A stretch of 64,000 nucleotides of DNA from Chitinophaga polysaccharea (lineage in GTDB: Bacteria; Bacteroidota; Bacteroidia; Chitinophagales; Chitinophagaceae). This document shows positions 8,670 to 17,486 of the stretch, piece after piece (the stretch's first letter is position 1; each line of letters begins with the position of its first letter). The position numbers and the translations under genes were made by a program. The stretch is from positions 2,852,001 to 2,916,000 of the forward strand of contig NZ_CABFVU010000001.1 in assembly GCF_902150045.1 (NCBI RefSeq), given 5' to 3'. Under the pieces are notes generated by a model that saw only the letters and a list, made by a program, of their open reading frames with translations, was not told where the DNA came from and did no database searches.

Positions 8670-8780
8670 CAATGCCTTTTATATATTGGTACGATTCGTC
8701 AAAACATTGAACAATATTAGAAAAGCCGGTTAGGAAACCCCGGCCGGCTAATATATTTTTGATATCCAGTATGTACATTG

Positions 8781-9668
8781 TTAAGCCTGCTGATATCTGC
8801 TCTTAAACTCTTCAACGAATTGTTCAAGTTTAATCTGGCCCCTCGCTTTTCCACTAGTGGCAAAAAAGTCTTTTGTAACAATACCGGCTCTTACACCCTG
8901 TCCCAGTTCCGTGATCAGACCAGCTAATTCAGGTGGTAATCCTGCAGACAGCATGCCTTGTTTCAGCTGTTCATCAGGAATAGCGGTCCAGGTTAATTCC
9001 GGTTTTCCGATTGCCGGACCAAACAGGGCGGCGATCTTGTTTCCGGTCGAGATATCACTGACGATATACTTAACCTCGAAGCCATTTCCTTTTGCCTGTA
9101 GTTCCTCTGCTGCAGCCGCGGCGATATCATCGGGATGTGTCAGTGCCAGCTGGTCATCTCCGCCGTAATTATTGCCGAAGATGTTCATGTTTCTGATCAG
9201 TGGTATATCTCTGAAAAAGTTAACGTAGAAAAAGCCCGATCTCAAGATAGTGATGTTCACACCGGACAGCTCCCGGAATATTTGTTCTACGCGGTGTACG
9301 CCCTGTACGAGACCTGTTCCTTCAGCGGCATCTGCGCCAACACTGCTCAGCATAACCACACGGGGTACACCCGCCGCCTTAATGGCCTGGGCATAAGCCT
9401 GCCCTGCATCTGCAATGTTCTGGATCATGTTTGAGGGGCCCATTGAGGGCGGCATCATGGCATAAACTGCATCGGCGTCGCTGAAAGCACTGGTTAAGAA
9501 TGATACGTCGCTGATCGATCCTACGGCCGCTACTGCGCCTAAAGCCTCAATTTCGTCTTTGCGTTCGGCCTTGGTAGTTATAACGGTTACCTGGTGTCCT
9601 GCTGCTACCAGCTTTTTTACTAATGGTTTGGCTACATTTCCTAATGAGCCTGTTGTTGTAATTTTCAT
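8781..9668 (-). CDS. NmrA/SDR-type NAD(P)-binding oxidoreductase
   Basis: A 295-residue atypical short-chain dehydrogenase of the NmrA/NAD(P)H-binding type. The N-terminus MKITTTGSLGNVAKPLVKKL carries the glycine-rich dinucleotide motif (GxxGxxxxxxL), followed by HQVTVITTKAERKDEI, DAVYAMMPPS and the VMLSSVGADA strand. No catalytic YxxxK is evident, as is usual for NmrA-like proteins, so it may act as a quinone/azo-type reductase or a redox sensor. It lies 24 bases after the Old Yellow Enzyme gene on the same strand, so the two probably form an operon with stress or xenobiotic reduction as the theme. Confidence 0.8.
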   Translation of the reverse strand: MKITTTGSLGNVAKPLVKKLVAAGHQVTVITTKAERKDEIEALGAVAAVGSISDVSFLTSAFSDADAVYAMMPPSMGPSNMIQNIADAGQAYAQAIKAAGVPRVVMLSSVGADAAEGTGLVQGVHRVEQIFRELSGVNITILRSGFFYVNFFRDIPLIRNMNIFGNNYGGDDQLALTHPDDIAAAAAEELQAKGNGFEVKYIVSDISTGNKIAALFGPAIGKPELTWTAIPDEQLKQGMLSAGLPPELAGLITELGQGVRAGIVTKDFFATSGKARGQIKLEQFVEEFKSRYQQA

Positions 9669-9692
9669 GGTGCTGTATGTTTTGTGTGGGGA

Positions 9693-10760
9693 TTAATAAT
9701 TAAGTACCGGATAATCTGTATACCCTGCTTCACCGGGGGTATATAGGTTTGCATAATCAATTTCATTCACGGGCTCGTTTTTTTCCATCCGTTTTATGAA
9801 GTCGGGATTTGAAAGGAAGCTCCTGCCAAAGGCCACCAGGTCTGTTGTTCCGTTCTGTAACATTGCTTCCGCTGTTTCTGCGGTCAATCCGTTACAGTAG
9901 ATCAGCACCTTTGAAAATGTGTTTCGTATAGCCTGGTGCGTTTTTTCCGGGATGCCCGGGTTATTGGATATATGGAGGTAAGCGATGCCCAGGCGGTTTA
10001 ATTCAGTGGCCAGGCGAACATAGGTTTGATGTACTTCCGCCTCTTCATACGCCGGCATATCGTTCGATGTTAAGAATGGTGAGATGCGCAGACCTACCTT
10101 TTCTGCGCCGATGGCAGCTGCGATCTTTTCTGCGATCTCCAGCGTTAAGCGGCTGCGGTTTTCGATCGATCCGCCATAGTGATCGTTACGATTGTTTATA
10201 TGGGGGTTTAATGATTGCTCCAGCAGGTAACCGTGCGCACCGTGCAGCTCTATACCGTCAAAGCCGGCCGCTATGGCATTTTCCGCGGCCTTAACATGAT
10301 CATCGATCACGCGGCTAATACCCTGTGCGTTCAGCGCTGCAGGCACGGAGTATTCCTTCAGGCCGGTATCTGTATATATCTCACCGGCTGCTTTAATGTC
10401 CGACATACCAACCGGCTGACAGCCTTCCGGCAAATTGGAAGTATGGGCAATCCTGCCGGTATGCATCAGCTGTAAAAAGATCCTGGAACCGCTTTCATGC
10501 ACCGTTCTGGTTACAGCTTTCCAGCCCTCCACCTGTGCCTCAGAAAAGATCCCTGGAATACGCGGATAACCTAATCCTTCAGGGCTGGGGGAGGTACCTT
10601 CCGTAACAATCAGCCCGGCGCCTGAACGCTGTTTGTAATAGGAGGCCATGAGCTCATTGGGTATATTGTTCAGGGCCCGGCTCCGGGTCATCGGAGCCAT
10701 TACGATGTGGTTTTTTAATTGCAGTGCGCCGTTATGGAACGGCAGGAATAACTTTTTCAT
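9693..10760 (-). CDS. Alkene reductase, Old Yellow Enzyme family
   Basis: An FMN-dependent ene-reductase reducing activated C=C bonds with NAD(P)H. Visible motifs are MAPMTRSRA (FMN site), LQLMHTGR, and ELHGAHGYLLEQSLNP, whose two His correspond to the substrate-anchoring pair of PETN-reductase-type enzymes; RNDHYGGSIENR and the C-terminal LVAFGRSFLSNPD phosphate-binding strand follow. I chose the ATG at 10758-10760 (MKKLFLPFHNG) because the family begins there; an ATG nine codons upstream adds an unlikely tail. It is followed by the NmrA-like gene and preceded by an AraC regulator on the same strand. Confidence 0.9.
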   Translation of the reverse strand: MKKLFLPFHNGALQLKNHIVMAPMTRSRALNNIPNELMASYYKQRSGAGLIVTEGTSPSPEGLGYPRIPGIFSEAQVEGWKAVTRTVHESGSRIFLQLMHTGRIAHTSNLPEGCQPVGMSDIKAAGEIYTDTGLKEYSVPAALNAQGISRVIDDHVKAAENAIAAGFDGIELHGAHGYLLEQSLNPHINNRNDHYGGSIENRSRLTLEIAEKIAAAIGAEKVGLRISPFLTSNDMPAYEEAEVHQTYVRLATELNRLGIAYLHISNNPGIPEKTHQAIRNTFSKVLIYCNGLTAETAEAMLQNGTTDLVAFGRSFLSNPDFIKRMEKNEPVNEIDYANLYTPGEAGYTDYPVLNY

Positions 10761-10855
10761 CTTGCTATGTGTTGTTTGACATAGCAAAGTTGAGTCTTAT
10801 GGAGAGCTGATAATAGCGCAAAAGGACGCAAAATCAGTCGGATCCGGTGGAGGGG

Positions 10856-11839
10856 TTAAGATTGGGTGGAAAATCGTTTGGGATTGAGGCCATAATGTTT
10901 TTCAAACAGCCGGCTGAAGTGGCTCAGGTTGGAAAATCCCAGTTCATAGCCCACCTCCGCAACGGAACGCTTGCCTTGCTTTAACAGGAAGGCCGCTTCT
11001 TCCATCCGGGCCTGCTGATAGTAATTATAGACAGTACTGCCAAAAGTTTGTTTGAAAAGCTGTTTAAGCTTGGTTTCGCTCATAGCAGCAATTTGTGCCA
11101 GCTCACGCAGCACTGGTGGCACACTCAGGTCGCTGAGGATCTCGTTGCGGATATACAGCAATCTTTCCGCATCTGCACTATTGATGCTTTGATACGCTGC
11201 GCTTTCACGCGAAGACAGTTGATGAAAAATCAGGTAAAGCAGTTCCTGTACCTTGATCTGTATGTAGAAGCGGCTCAGGTTATCATTCATATTCACCGCG
11301 GCAATATTTTTAAGGAGCAGCTTTGTTTCGGCGGTCATGCTTTCAAAGAAAAGAAAGGAATTACCGCTGCCGGTAATTGTTTGTAGTACCGAATTGAGAT
11401 CTTTAACGGCTAATAATGCCGTTAAATAGGGCGGTGTAATGGCCACCACCACATAATTAATATAATGATTTGCGGGAAAGCGTATGGTTGAGCTGAGATC
11501 ATTGGATGTTACCTGGATAGCCGAATCATCACGGTTGGAGAAAAGTACCAGGGGGTTATCATTGAAAGCAATTCCGAGTGACTGTTCATTGCTGTAAAAA
11601 AACACGGTGATCAGTTCATTCCCCAACCCCGATGAATTGCGCTTGATGATGAGATCTTCCTGGAGTAAATAATGATGGATCGTGATCTTGAACTCAGGGC
11701 CGAATGCCAGCCTGCGAATATGTCCTTGCCCCAGCTGCCCGGGCATTGTCATCAGATCGTTATGCACCGGCGCCTGGATGTGACGGGCAAACTGCGTCAG
11801 AAAGTCGAAATCAGGAGTAGCGGAAAAACTGAATATCAT
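10856..11839 (-). CDS. AraC-family transcriptional regulator
   Basis: The C-terminal ~100 residues form the double helix-turn-helix of AraC/XylS regulators: LRELAQIAAMSETKLKQLFK, then SVAEVGYELGFSNLSHFSR and the closing HYGLNPKRF. The N-terminal half is an unspecialised effector-sensing region. The start at 11837-11839 (MIFSFSATPDF) is preferred to the ATG at 11890, which would add a tail unlike this family; neither has a clear Shine-Dalgarno. It is divergent from the SDR gene at 12113 and upstream of the Old Yellow Enzyme gene, with spaced GGATAC repeats in the shared promoter region, so it probably controls one or both. Confidence 0.85.
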   Translation of the reverse strand: MIFSFSATPDFDFLTQFARHIQAPVHNDLMTMPGQLGQGHIRRLAFGPEFKITIHHYLLQEDLIIKRNSSGLGNELITVFFYSNEQSLGIAFNDNPLVLFSNRDDSAIQVTSNDLSSTIRFPANHYINYVVVAITPPYLTALLAVKDLNSVLQTITGSGNSFLFFESMTAETKLLLKNIAAVNMNDNLSRFYIQIKVQELLYLIFHQLSSRESAAYQSINSADAERLLYIRNEILSDLSVPPVLRELAQIAAMSETKLKQLFKQTFGSTVYNYYQQARMEEAAFLLKQGKRSVAEVGYELGFSNLSHFSRLFEKHYGLNPKRFSTQS

Positions 11840-11961
11840 TAACGTTAAGTGCGTTGGTTGCGTAGTTGCAAAATACGAAAAACCGGTCATGGTGGGGTTA
11901 CATTTTCTGGCTGTTCTGGCAGGACAATTTTCGGATCCCTTTCTGCAAGATTTAAAAACCT

Positions 11962-12031
11962 TTGTATCCGACAGAACCTGCTTAAACTAAAATGATCTGT
12001 TTTTGGATACAACAATACTTGTTTTGGATAC
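11962..12031. promoter_or_regulatory. Putative AraC operator: TTTTGGATAC repeats at 21-bp spacing
   Basis: TTTTGGATAC occurs at 12001-12010 and 12022-12031, an exact 21-bp period (two helical turns). An inverted TTGTATCC lies at 11962-11969, matching the GGATACAA at 12005-12012. The array sits between the divergent AraC gene and the SDR gene, about 80 bases before the SDR start. Tandem half-sites at 21 bp are typical for AraC-type activators; assignment to the neighbouring regulator is inference. Confidence 0.6.
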
Positions 12032-12112
12032 TTCGGGCCTTGTCTTTCTCCGCAATTTTGTTCAGCATAAAACTATCAACAGATCTTCAATAAAACTTTA
12101 ACAGGTAGAAAC

Positions 12113-12964
12113 ATGAAAAAAACAGTATTAATTACAGGAACCTCTTCAGGCTTTGGTGCCGCAGCTGCCAATTTTTTTGTCAATCATGGCTGGAACGTCA
12201 TTGCCACCATGCGTGACATTAGCAAAGCTGGCGATCTGCAAAATAGCAAAGATGTACTTATTGAAAAGTTAGATGTACAGGACAATACAACTATCGATTC
12301 TACAATTGCCACTGGTATTGAGCATTTCGGCAAAATAGATGTAGTAGTTAACAACGCTGGCTACGGTTTATTCGGAGTTTTCGAAAGCGCTTCCCGTGAC
12401 GCAATTCAACAACAATTTGAAGTGAATGTATTCGGCGCAATGGATGTTGTTCGCGCAATTCTTCCACACTTCCGTGCGAATCGATCAGGTACTATCATCA
12501 ATATTAGCTCAGGCGCAGGTGTTATTGGATTTCCGATGGCTTCGATTTACAGCTCATCAAAATTTGCGCTGGAAGGTTGGTCTGAGGGCTTACGCTATGA
12601 GCTGGCTTCTCTGGGTATCAAAGTAAAAATCATTGAACCGGGAGGCGCAGGAGCTACTAAATTTATGCAGCGTGTTGGCGGCGAAGCCGGGCGGCTGCAA
12701 TACATTGAAGATTACCTGCCGTTCCTGGAACATACAGGCGCAATGTATGGAGGTATGCAAGGCAATTCTGATCCTGATGCTGTAGACAAAGTGGTAGATG
12801 CTATCTATACTGCTGCAACTGATAATACCGATCAGTTGCGTTACACCCCAACCAATGACATCAAACCTATATTGGATGCCCGTCGTAGCACCTCTGAGGC
12901 TGAGTACCATACCTTCACCAGGAGCATTTTTGAGCAAAAGAAGGAAGAATCCAGCGCTAATTAG
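12113..12964 (+). CDS. Short-chain dehydrogenase/reductase (SDR)
   Basis: A classical SDR of 283 residues. It has the TGTSSGFG cofactor motif at the N-terminus, NNAGYG, the active-site Ser in INISSGAG, and the catalytic YSSSK (Tyr and Lys) followed by FALEGWSEGL. ATMR after the second strand suggests preference for NADP(H), as an Arg there binds the 2'-phosphate. The substrate cannot be told. It starts 80 bases downstream of the spaced GGATAC repeats and is followed by a second AraC gene, so it is the likely regulated target of this cluster. Confidence 0.9.
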   Translation: MKKTVLITGTSSGFGAAAANFFVNHGWNVIATMRDISKAGDLQNSKDVLIEKLDVQDNTTIDSTIATGIEHFGKIDVVVNNAGYGLFGVFESASRDAIQQQFEVNVFGAMDVVRAILPHFRANRSGTIINISSGAGVIGFPMASIYSSSKFALEGWSEGLRYELASLGIKVKIIEPGGAGATKFMQRVGGEAGRLQYIEDYLPFLEHTGAMYGGMQGNSDPDAVDKVVDAIYTAATDNTDQLRYTPTNDIKPILDARRSTSEAEYHTFTRSIFEQKKEESSAN

Positions 12965-13052
12965 TCCGCTTTCGCATGCTACTGGTATAGGGGACTACTA
13001 TTTTTGGCTATGCAGATACTAAATTATATTTGCTAATTGACAACTCCCGTAA

Positions 13053-13985
13053 ATGACATTATCAATGAACAGGAAAGTAAAAGATGATGTAAAGATCATC
13101 AACTCAATACCTCAATTACACAAAATACTTGGACTGCCCGAGCCGGAACATCCATTAATAAGTGTAAACGGATTGATCAGGCGGGATAATTTTGAAGACT
13201 TAAATGGCAAGTCTGTAGTATATAATTTCTATTCAATTTGCATTAAAAAAGACTTCAAAGGAAAGGTGAAGTATGGTCAAACCAATTATGATCACGATTC
13301 CGGAGTGCTCAGTTTCTTTGCACCTGGTCAGGTAACCGCGACTGAAATAACAGAGAATGATGGTGCAATGGGCGATTGGTTAATATTTCATTCTGATCTC
13401 ATAAGATCATATCCACTCTTTAACAAGATAAAGGAATATGGGTTTTTCTCATACTCTCTAAGTGAAGCTTTACACCTCTCTGCCCGCGAAGAGCAAACGA
13501 TCGAAAAAATATGGAAGGATATTAAGCAAGAATACCAAAGTAATATCGACAAATTTAGTCAGGATGTCATTGTTTCTCATATTGACCTGTTACTTAATTA
13601 TTGTAATCGGTTTTACAGCCGCCAGTTCATTACCCGGAAAAAGATCAATAACGATGTATTATCTAAATTTGAAGTGTATCTAAGGGATTATTTTGAGAAT
13701 GAGCAAGGGCTAAAGAAAGGGCTTCCGGCAGTACAGTACTTCTCTGAAAAACTGTTTGTTTCTACTCAATATTTAAGTGATTTATTAAAGAGTCTTACTG
13801 GAATGACAACGCAGCAACATATACATAATCATGTTGTTGAACTTGCCAAAAACAAGTTATTGCAAAGCAATTTGTCCGTCTCAGAGATTGCTTACGAACT
13901 CGGGTTTGAATATCCACAATCATTCAATAAGCTTTTCAAAAATAAAACTGGGACAACGCCTAACGAGTTCAGAAAGCTAAATTAA
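13053..13985 (+). CDS. AraC-family transcriptional regulator
   Basis: A 310-residue regulator. The N-terminal half (to about 180) resembles the cupin-like sensory region of Bacteroidota AraC proteins (FFAPGQV, then a WLIFHSDLIRSYPLF segment). The C-terminus holds the double HTH: VQYFSEKLFVSTQYLSDLLK, LSVSEIAYELGFEYPQSFNK and GTTPNEFRK. It lies 88 bases after the SDR gene, same strand. In related genomes such regulators often control an adjacent SDR. The start could equally be the second Met (four codons on). Confidence 0.85.
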   Translation: MTLSMNRKVKDDVKIINSIPQLHKILGLPEPEHPLISVNGLIRRDNFEDLNGKSVVYNFYSICIKKDFKGKVKYGQTNYDHDSGVLSFFAPGQVTATEITENDGAMGDWLIFHSDLIRSYPLFNKIKEYGFFSYSLSEALHLSAREEQTIEKIWKDIKQEYQSNIDKFSQDVIVSHIDLLLNYCNRFYSRQFITRKKINNDVLSKFEVYLRDYFENEQGLKKGLPAVQYFSEKLFVSTQYLSDLLKSLTGMTTQQHIHNHVVELAKNKLLQSNLSVSEIAYELGFEYPQSFNKLFKNKTGTTPNEFRKLN

Positions 13986-14035
13986 AACTAAGGTTCGGAT
14001 CCATCCCAGGGGCAAATCTGTCTTATCAGGTTAGA

Positions 14036-14461
14036 GTGCCGGGAAACGGCTTGTTGTTAGAAGACGAATTGGGAAATGAGAATCTTAGCGACCATAAAAC
14101 TTCCATGAAGATAAAAGCCCCCCATAATCTTTTTAATAGTATGCCGATTTACCGCAAGTTTGTAGTTTATGCACCGGTGAAATTTGGACGATACAGCGGT
14201 GAATTTACCATTGATTTAACCATTTGGGCGGACAACGTACCATTAACTATAACTCGCTATAAAATTTCACATAGGGTGGAAAATGAACAATACAATTGGT
14301 TAAAAGCCGAGCTTGTATTTGAAAATCGACCTGCCTATGAAATTACATTGGAAGACGGCCAATCCGAACAGGATATAATCCGTGCCCAATGTAAAAAATG
14401 TATTGAGGCATTCGGCTCGGATTATACAAGTACACCATTGGGTAAAAAGCTTTTAAATTAA
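14036..14461 (+). CDS. Hypothetical protein, probably 5'-truncated remnant
   Basis: The frame has only a GTG at 14036; it is open further upstream into the end of the AraC gene (reading RFGSIPGANLSYQVRVPG), which suggests the 3' part of a gene that lost its start. A later ATG at 14107 (MKIKAPHNLF) is an alternative. The product would be 141 residues, mostly beta-strand-like, without signal peptide, ending SDYTSTPLGKKLLN. I recognise no family. It borders the decayed segment at 14.5-15.3 kb and may belong to the same lost element. Confidence 0.4.
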   Translation: MPGNGLLLEDELGNENLSDHKTSMKIKAPHNLFNSMPIYRKFVVYAPVKFGRYSGEFTIDLTIWADNVPLTITRYKISHRVENEQYNWLKAELVFENRPAYEITLEDGQSEQDIIRAQCKKCIEAFGSDYTSTPLGKKLLN

Positions 14462-14498
14462 TTACATCAGAGCATACTCCAAAAAGCTTCCATTGGCA

Positions 14499-15110
14499 CT
14501 AGTCGATTTTCAACTGCTTTAAAATCTCATCTTTAATGACTTGCTTATCTGACAGATGGCCGCCCGGAAATGAAATATGCTGGTGGTGAGTATACGTTGG
14601 TACCACTGCTGCCATTGAACGGGATATGTTTTCAATAGCTACAGCTTTGGGCAACTTAGAATACCTATGTCCATTCCAGGCAGTCATGATATCCTTATCC
14701 CAGCTTCCGAAAAGTTCATGATTCGGGTCCACCATGGCACCATGGCGTTGCCTCCTATACAACAAGCCTTCATAAACATCTTCAAGACTTACTGTTAGGT
14801 GTATAATAAACGGTTGAATTTTAGCGACATAAGTGCCCCCACGCTGTTTGCATTGGTATAAATGGACCTGCAGCTATCAGCGTTGGTCCGGGTTGCGGTT
14901 GACTAAAGTTTGCCAAAAAACAATTTTCCTTTTCAGCTATTTGCCGTAACGCGGCATCTCGTCCTTGTTGCATAAATATTTCGAAGATGTGTTCTTTGTC
15001 AAAGGAGCGAGTAAGCACGTCTATCAGCTGGTGAATATTTGTGTTAAGCGGGGTGGGGATGTTGTTTACTGCTTTGCTTACATTAAGCTCTCAAACAATT
15101 CGAATAGCAT
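14499..15110 (-). pseudogene. Decayed gene of unknown function, two frameshifts
   Basis: Three minus-strand reading segments join if two single-base shifts are allowed. The first (from ATG 15108-15110) reads MLFELFES; the second continues LNVSKAVNNIP through ANFSQPQPGPTLIAAG to a stop near 14821; the third reads TYVAKIQPFIIHLTVS, then LEDVYEGLLYRRQRHG and ends QLKID at 14499. The second shift falls at a run of five G (coding strand). Together they would encode about 200 residues. I do not recognise the protein. Two shifts within 300 bases favour true decay over sequencing error. Confidence 0.4.
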
Positions 15111-15226
15111 TTACCAATCCGGTTAAGAGCCTGCGATCTGAATAGATAACCGGATGCTACTCTTAGCAGCAACACACATATAGCTGCATACCTTCTTAAT
15201 CATTTAAATTACAATTCTGATCCAGA

Positions 15227-15264
15227 ACGAAGAAGCCACTGGTTCGAATCCAATCATGCCCACA
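15227..15264 (+). other. tRNA 3'-end remnant (possible attachment site)
   Basis: The bases GAAGCCACTGGTTCGAATCC (15233 onward) followed by AATCATGCCCACA have the look of a tRNA 3' half: variable loop, T stem-loop with the TTCGAAT loop, then an acceptor strand CATGCCC plus ACA. One T-stem pair is mismatched. No matching GGGCATG 5' acceptor strand or anticodon arm lies about 70 bases upstream, so the tRNA is incomplete. Such fragments mark the far att site of elements integrated into tRNA genes; the neighbouring pseudogenes fit that reading. Confidence 0.5.
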
Positions 15265-15397
15265 TTTAGCAATAAGTTGTGTCAGATATTTACTTTGGAA
15301 GCTCCTTTTTTTAAAAAATCATCTTCATATTATCTGGGCTGTAGGGTCTGCCAGCTGGAGGCAAATTTGTATCTACCACTATAGATTAAAAATCCAT

Positions 15398-15793
15398 TCA
15401 TACCAGCGCGGTAATACGTGCAATTAAAGTTTCTCTGATCCTGCGATACAGAGCAGAATTCGGCTTAAGGTGAATAATTCTGGTCAGTTCATCCCAGCTA
15501 AATATGTGCAGATTATCACCTTTCTTATCGCCAACAATAGTCCCATCTGAAAATTGAAGCCAAACCTGATCAGCCTGGCCTATTGAGAGGAATCTCCCTT
15601 TCCAGTTGACCAGAAGTCTGTATAGATGACCTTCTTTAATGTATTCCGGGATCATTTGCCTTGTTTTTTGAAGCTCTGACAACCTTTTGATCAAGATGAT
15701 TTCAACTAATGCTGGTGGTATTTCAAAATTGGCCGCAATATCGATACAAATAGTTTTCATCTCTTTGATCGTTTCCTTTTGATTCATGGACAC
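15398..15793 (-). CDS. Hypothetical protein
   Basis: A 131-residue soluble protein without signal peptide or membrane segment. The N-terminal third is helical and amphipathic; the middle (LLVNWKGRFLSIGQADQVWL, then GTIVGDKKGDNLHIFSWDEL) looks like a small beta barrel; the C-terminus is basic and helical (ALYRRIRETLIARI). I recognise no family. It is alone between the tRNA remnant and the long intergenic stretch before Hsp20. The second Met, two codons on, is an equal start candidate. Confidence 0.5.
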   Translation of the reverse strand: MSMNQKETIKEMKTICIDIAANFEIPPALVEIILIKRLSELQKTRQMIPEYIKEGHLYRLLVNWKGRFLSIGQADQVWLQFSDGTIVGDKKGDNLHIFSWDELTRIIHLKPNSALYRRIRETLIARITALV

Positions 15794-16413
15794 GATTTAT
15801 CTATATGAATAATGAATAGCATCTGCGCATAACTATAAATAATACTCGTTTCTCTTATTTGCCGGAGCGGTAAATAGCTATTTTGGTTGTTTAGCCTAAT
15901 TGTAACTGTAAACTAAATGCCCGGTTATGTAGTTTTTCAGGAAAGAAATGGTTGATAAATTTGGTTTGGCTTCCATAAACATGAGATCATTATGATCTTC
16001 AAGGTTATAATGCAATGTATATTGTTTTTTGCATTAACGAGTGATTCCTGCGGATCTTTTTGAGTCCCGGAAGGGGGGATTTTTCCCGGTACGAGGCAAA
16101 TTTATTTTTATTAAGTAAGCGCACATAATTTCTGTATTCGGGCATAATGGATATGGCGCTAAGGAACTCCACTATATGATAGGCATACTATGTGATGAAG
16201 ACGCTCACATCATGTAAATAACCGGTTCCCCCGTCATTTTTCGAATAGCAGACTACCTGCGCCTGAAATTTTTTCGTTCTATTGAAAAATTGGCAGAAAA
16301 AAATGACGAAAATTCCTAGGATGTTGCTCCGGCACAGCACTTGATGGCGGTTTTTTTAACGGGTTAAATAACATCCCCGTGTAGTGATAACCAGTATAAA
16401 AAAGGAGGTAAGT
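15794..16413. promoter_or_regulatory. Long leader region upstream of Hsp20 with strong Shine-Dalgarno
   Basis: About 620 bases with no convincing gene. Just before the Hsp20 start is AAAGGAGG (16401-16408), a near-perfect Shine-Dalgarno, unusual among the genes here. About 70 bases upstream, CGGCAC-AGCAC-TTGAT (16330-16345) resembles a sigma-54 -24/-12 element with the GG and the 10-base spacing kept but GA for GC at -12. That is suggestive only. Confidence 0.35.
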
Positions 16414-16866
16414 ATGTCAGGTATCCAAAAGAGATGGGCAACTTTCCCGTCATTGTTTAATCTGTTTGATGATTCATTTACCCGTGAATTCCTTAATTGG
16501 GACAATTTAAACGGTTCATCAAGTGGTACTACCATTCCTGCAGTTAATATCAAAGAAACTGCAGATAATTTTGAAGTACAGATGGCAGCACCGGGTATGG
16601 AGAAGAGCGACTTCAAGATCCAACTGGACGGTAACACCTTGACCATCACCTGCGACAAAGAATCCAGTATAGAAAGTGATGAGAATGAAAGGTTCACCCG
16701 CAGGGAGTTCAGTTACCAGGCTTTTCAAAGAACTTTACTATTACCCAAAGATGTGGTTGACCAGGACCGGGTTACAGCGAAATATGACGCCGGCTTGCTG
16801 CAACTCACTATCCCCAAGCGGGAAGAAGCCAAACAAAAACCTCCGCGGTTGATCAGTATTGGCTAA
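16414..16866 (+). CDS. Hsp20 family small heat shock protein
   Basis: A 150-residue alpha-crystallin-type chaperone that holds unfolding proteins in an ATP-independent way. The alpha-crystallin domain spans about residues 38-140: IPAVNIKETADNFEVQMAAP, MEKSDFKIQLDGNTLTI, the RREFSYQAFQRTLLLP strand and YDAGLLQLTIPK, with a C-terminal LISIG that provides the I-x-I-like oligomerisation tail. The start at 16414 is fixed by the AAAGGAGG six bases upstream; the more upstream frame has no such site. A lipoprotein and an antiporter follow on the same strand. Confidence 0.92.
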   Translation: MSGIQKRWATFPSLFNLFDDSFTREFLNWDNLNGSSSGTTIPAVNIKETADNFEVQMAAPGMEKSDFKIQLDGNTLTITCDKESSIESDENERFTRREFSYQAFQRTLLLPKDVVDQDRVTAKYDAGLLQLTIPKREEAKQKPPRLISIG

Positions 16867-16889
16867 ACAGCTACAGGGCTCCGGTTGAA

Positions 16890-16913
16890 GCAGGCCTGAA
16901 ATTACAGGTCTGC
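16890..16913 (+). terminator. Imperfect hairpin after Hsp20
   Basis: GCAGGCCTG / CAGGTCTGC around ATTACA? loop (16890-16913) gives a nine-pair stem with one mismatch, 24 bases after the Hsp20 stop. No T tract follows, so it may be an RNA-stabilising structure rather than a terminator. Confidence 0.3.
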
Positions 16914-16982
16914 CTGGCAGCCGGATAGACATCAGGCTCACTCATCATCCCATGTAAGTTTTAACAATAAAAAATTAAAGAG

Positions 16983-17480
16983 ATGAAAACCGTTGTGTTC
17001 ATGACCTTCCTCATGATGTCCAGTATTGGATGCAATGGCCAGGAGAACAGAAAAAAATACAGCTATCACAAAGGTGATACAACAATAGAAAATCAACCGC
17101 AAGTATCCTGGAAGGTCAATAAGGAAATCGACAGTAATGGCAACATTATCAGGTATGATTCAACCTATGTGTGGTCCTACACGAATAAAGGCACACATGA
17201 ACAGGTAAAGGTTGATAGCGTGATGAACCTGTTTAAAAGCAGGTTTGACACCCAGTTTAAGAACCTGTTCAGGCAAAACTTCGGAACGCCGGTGTGGAAC
17301 GACAGTTTATTTTACAGGAAGTTCACAGACCCGGACTATTTTATGCACAAGTGGAAGAACAATGAACTGGATATAAATAATTTCATTTCGCAAATGGACT
17401 CAACCCGGAATGCCTTTTTAAAAGATTACTTTCCCGGATTGGAAGCGCCGGAAAAGAAGCCGGAAAATAAAAATAAGTGA
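16983..17480 (+). CDS. Small lipoprotein of unknown function
   Basis: A 165-residue protein whose N-terminus MKTVVFMTFLMMSSIGC is a type II signal peptide with lipobox SIGC (Cys17). The mature part is polar and rich in Lys, Asp and aromatic residues, with YSYHKGDTTIENQPQVSW, and a Lys/Pro-rich end. It begins 116 bases after Hsp20 and ends 6 bases before the antiporter gene, so it is probably co-transcribed with the antiporter. Function unknown; location at the membrane surface is predicted. Confidence 0.7.
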   Translation: MKTVVFMTFLMMSSIGCNGQENRKKYSYHKGDTTIENQPQVSWKVNKEIDSNGNIIRYDSTYVWSYTNKGTHEQVKVDSVMNLFKSRFDTQFKNLFRQNFGTPVWNDSLFYRKFTDPDYFMHKWKNNELDINNFISQMDSTRNAFLKDYFPGLEAPEKKPENKNK

Positions 17481-17486
17481 TAGCAG

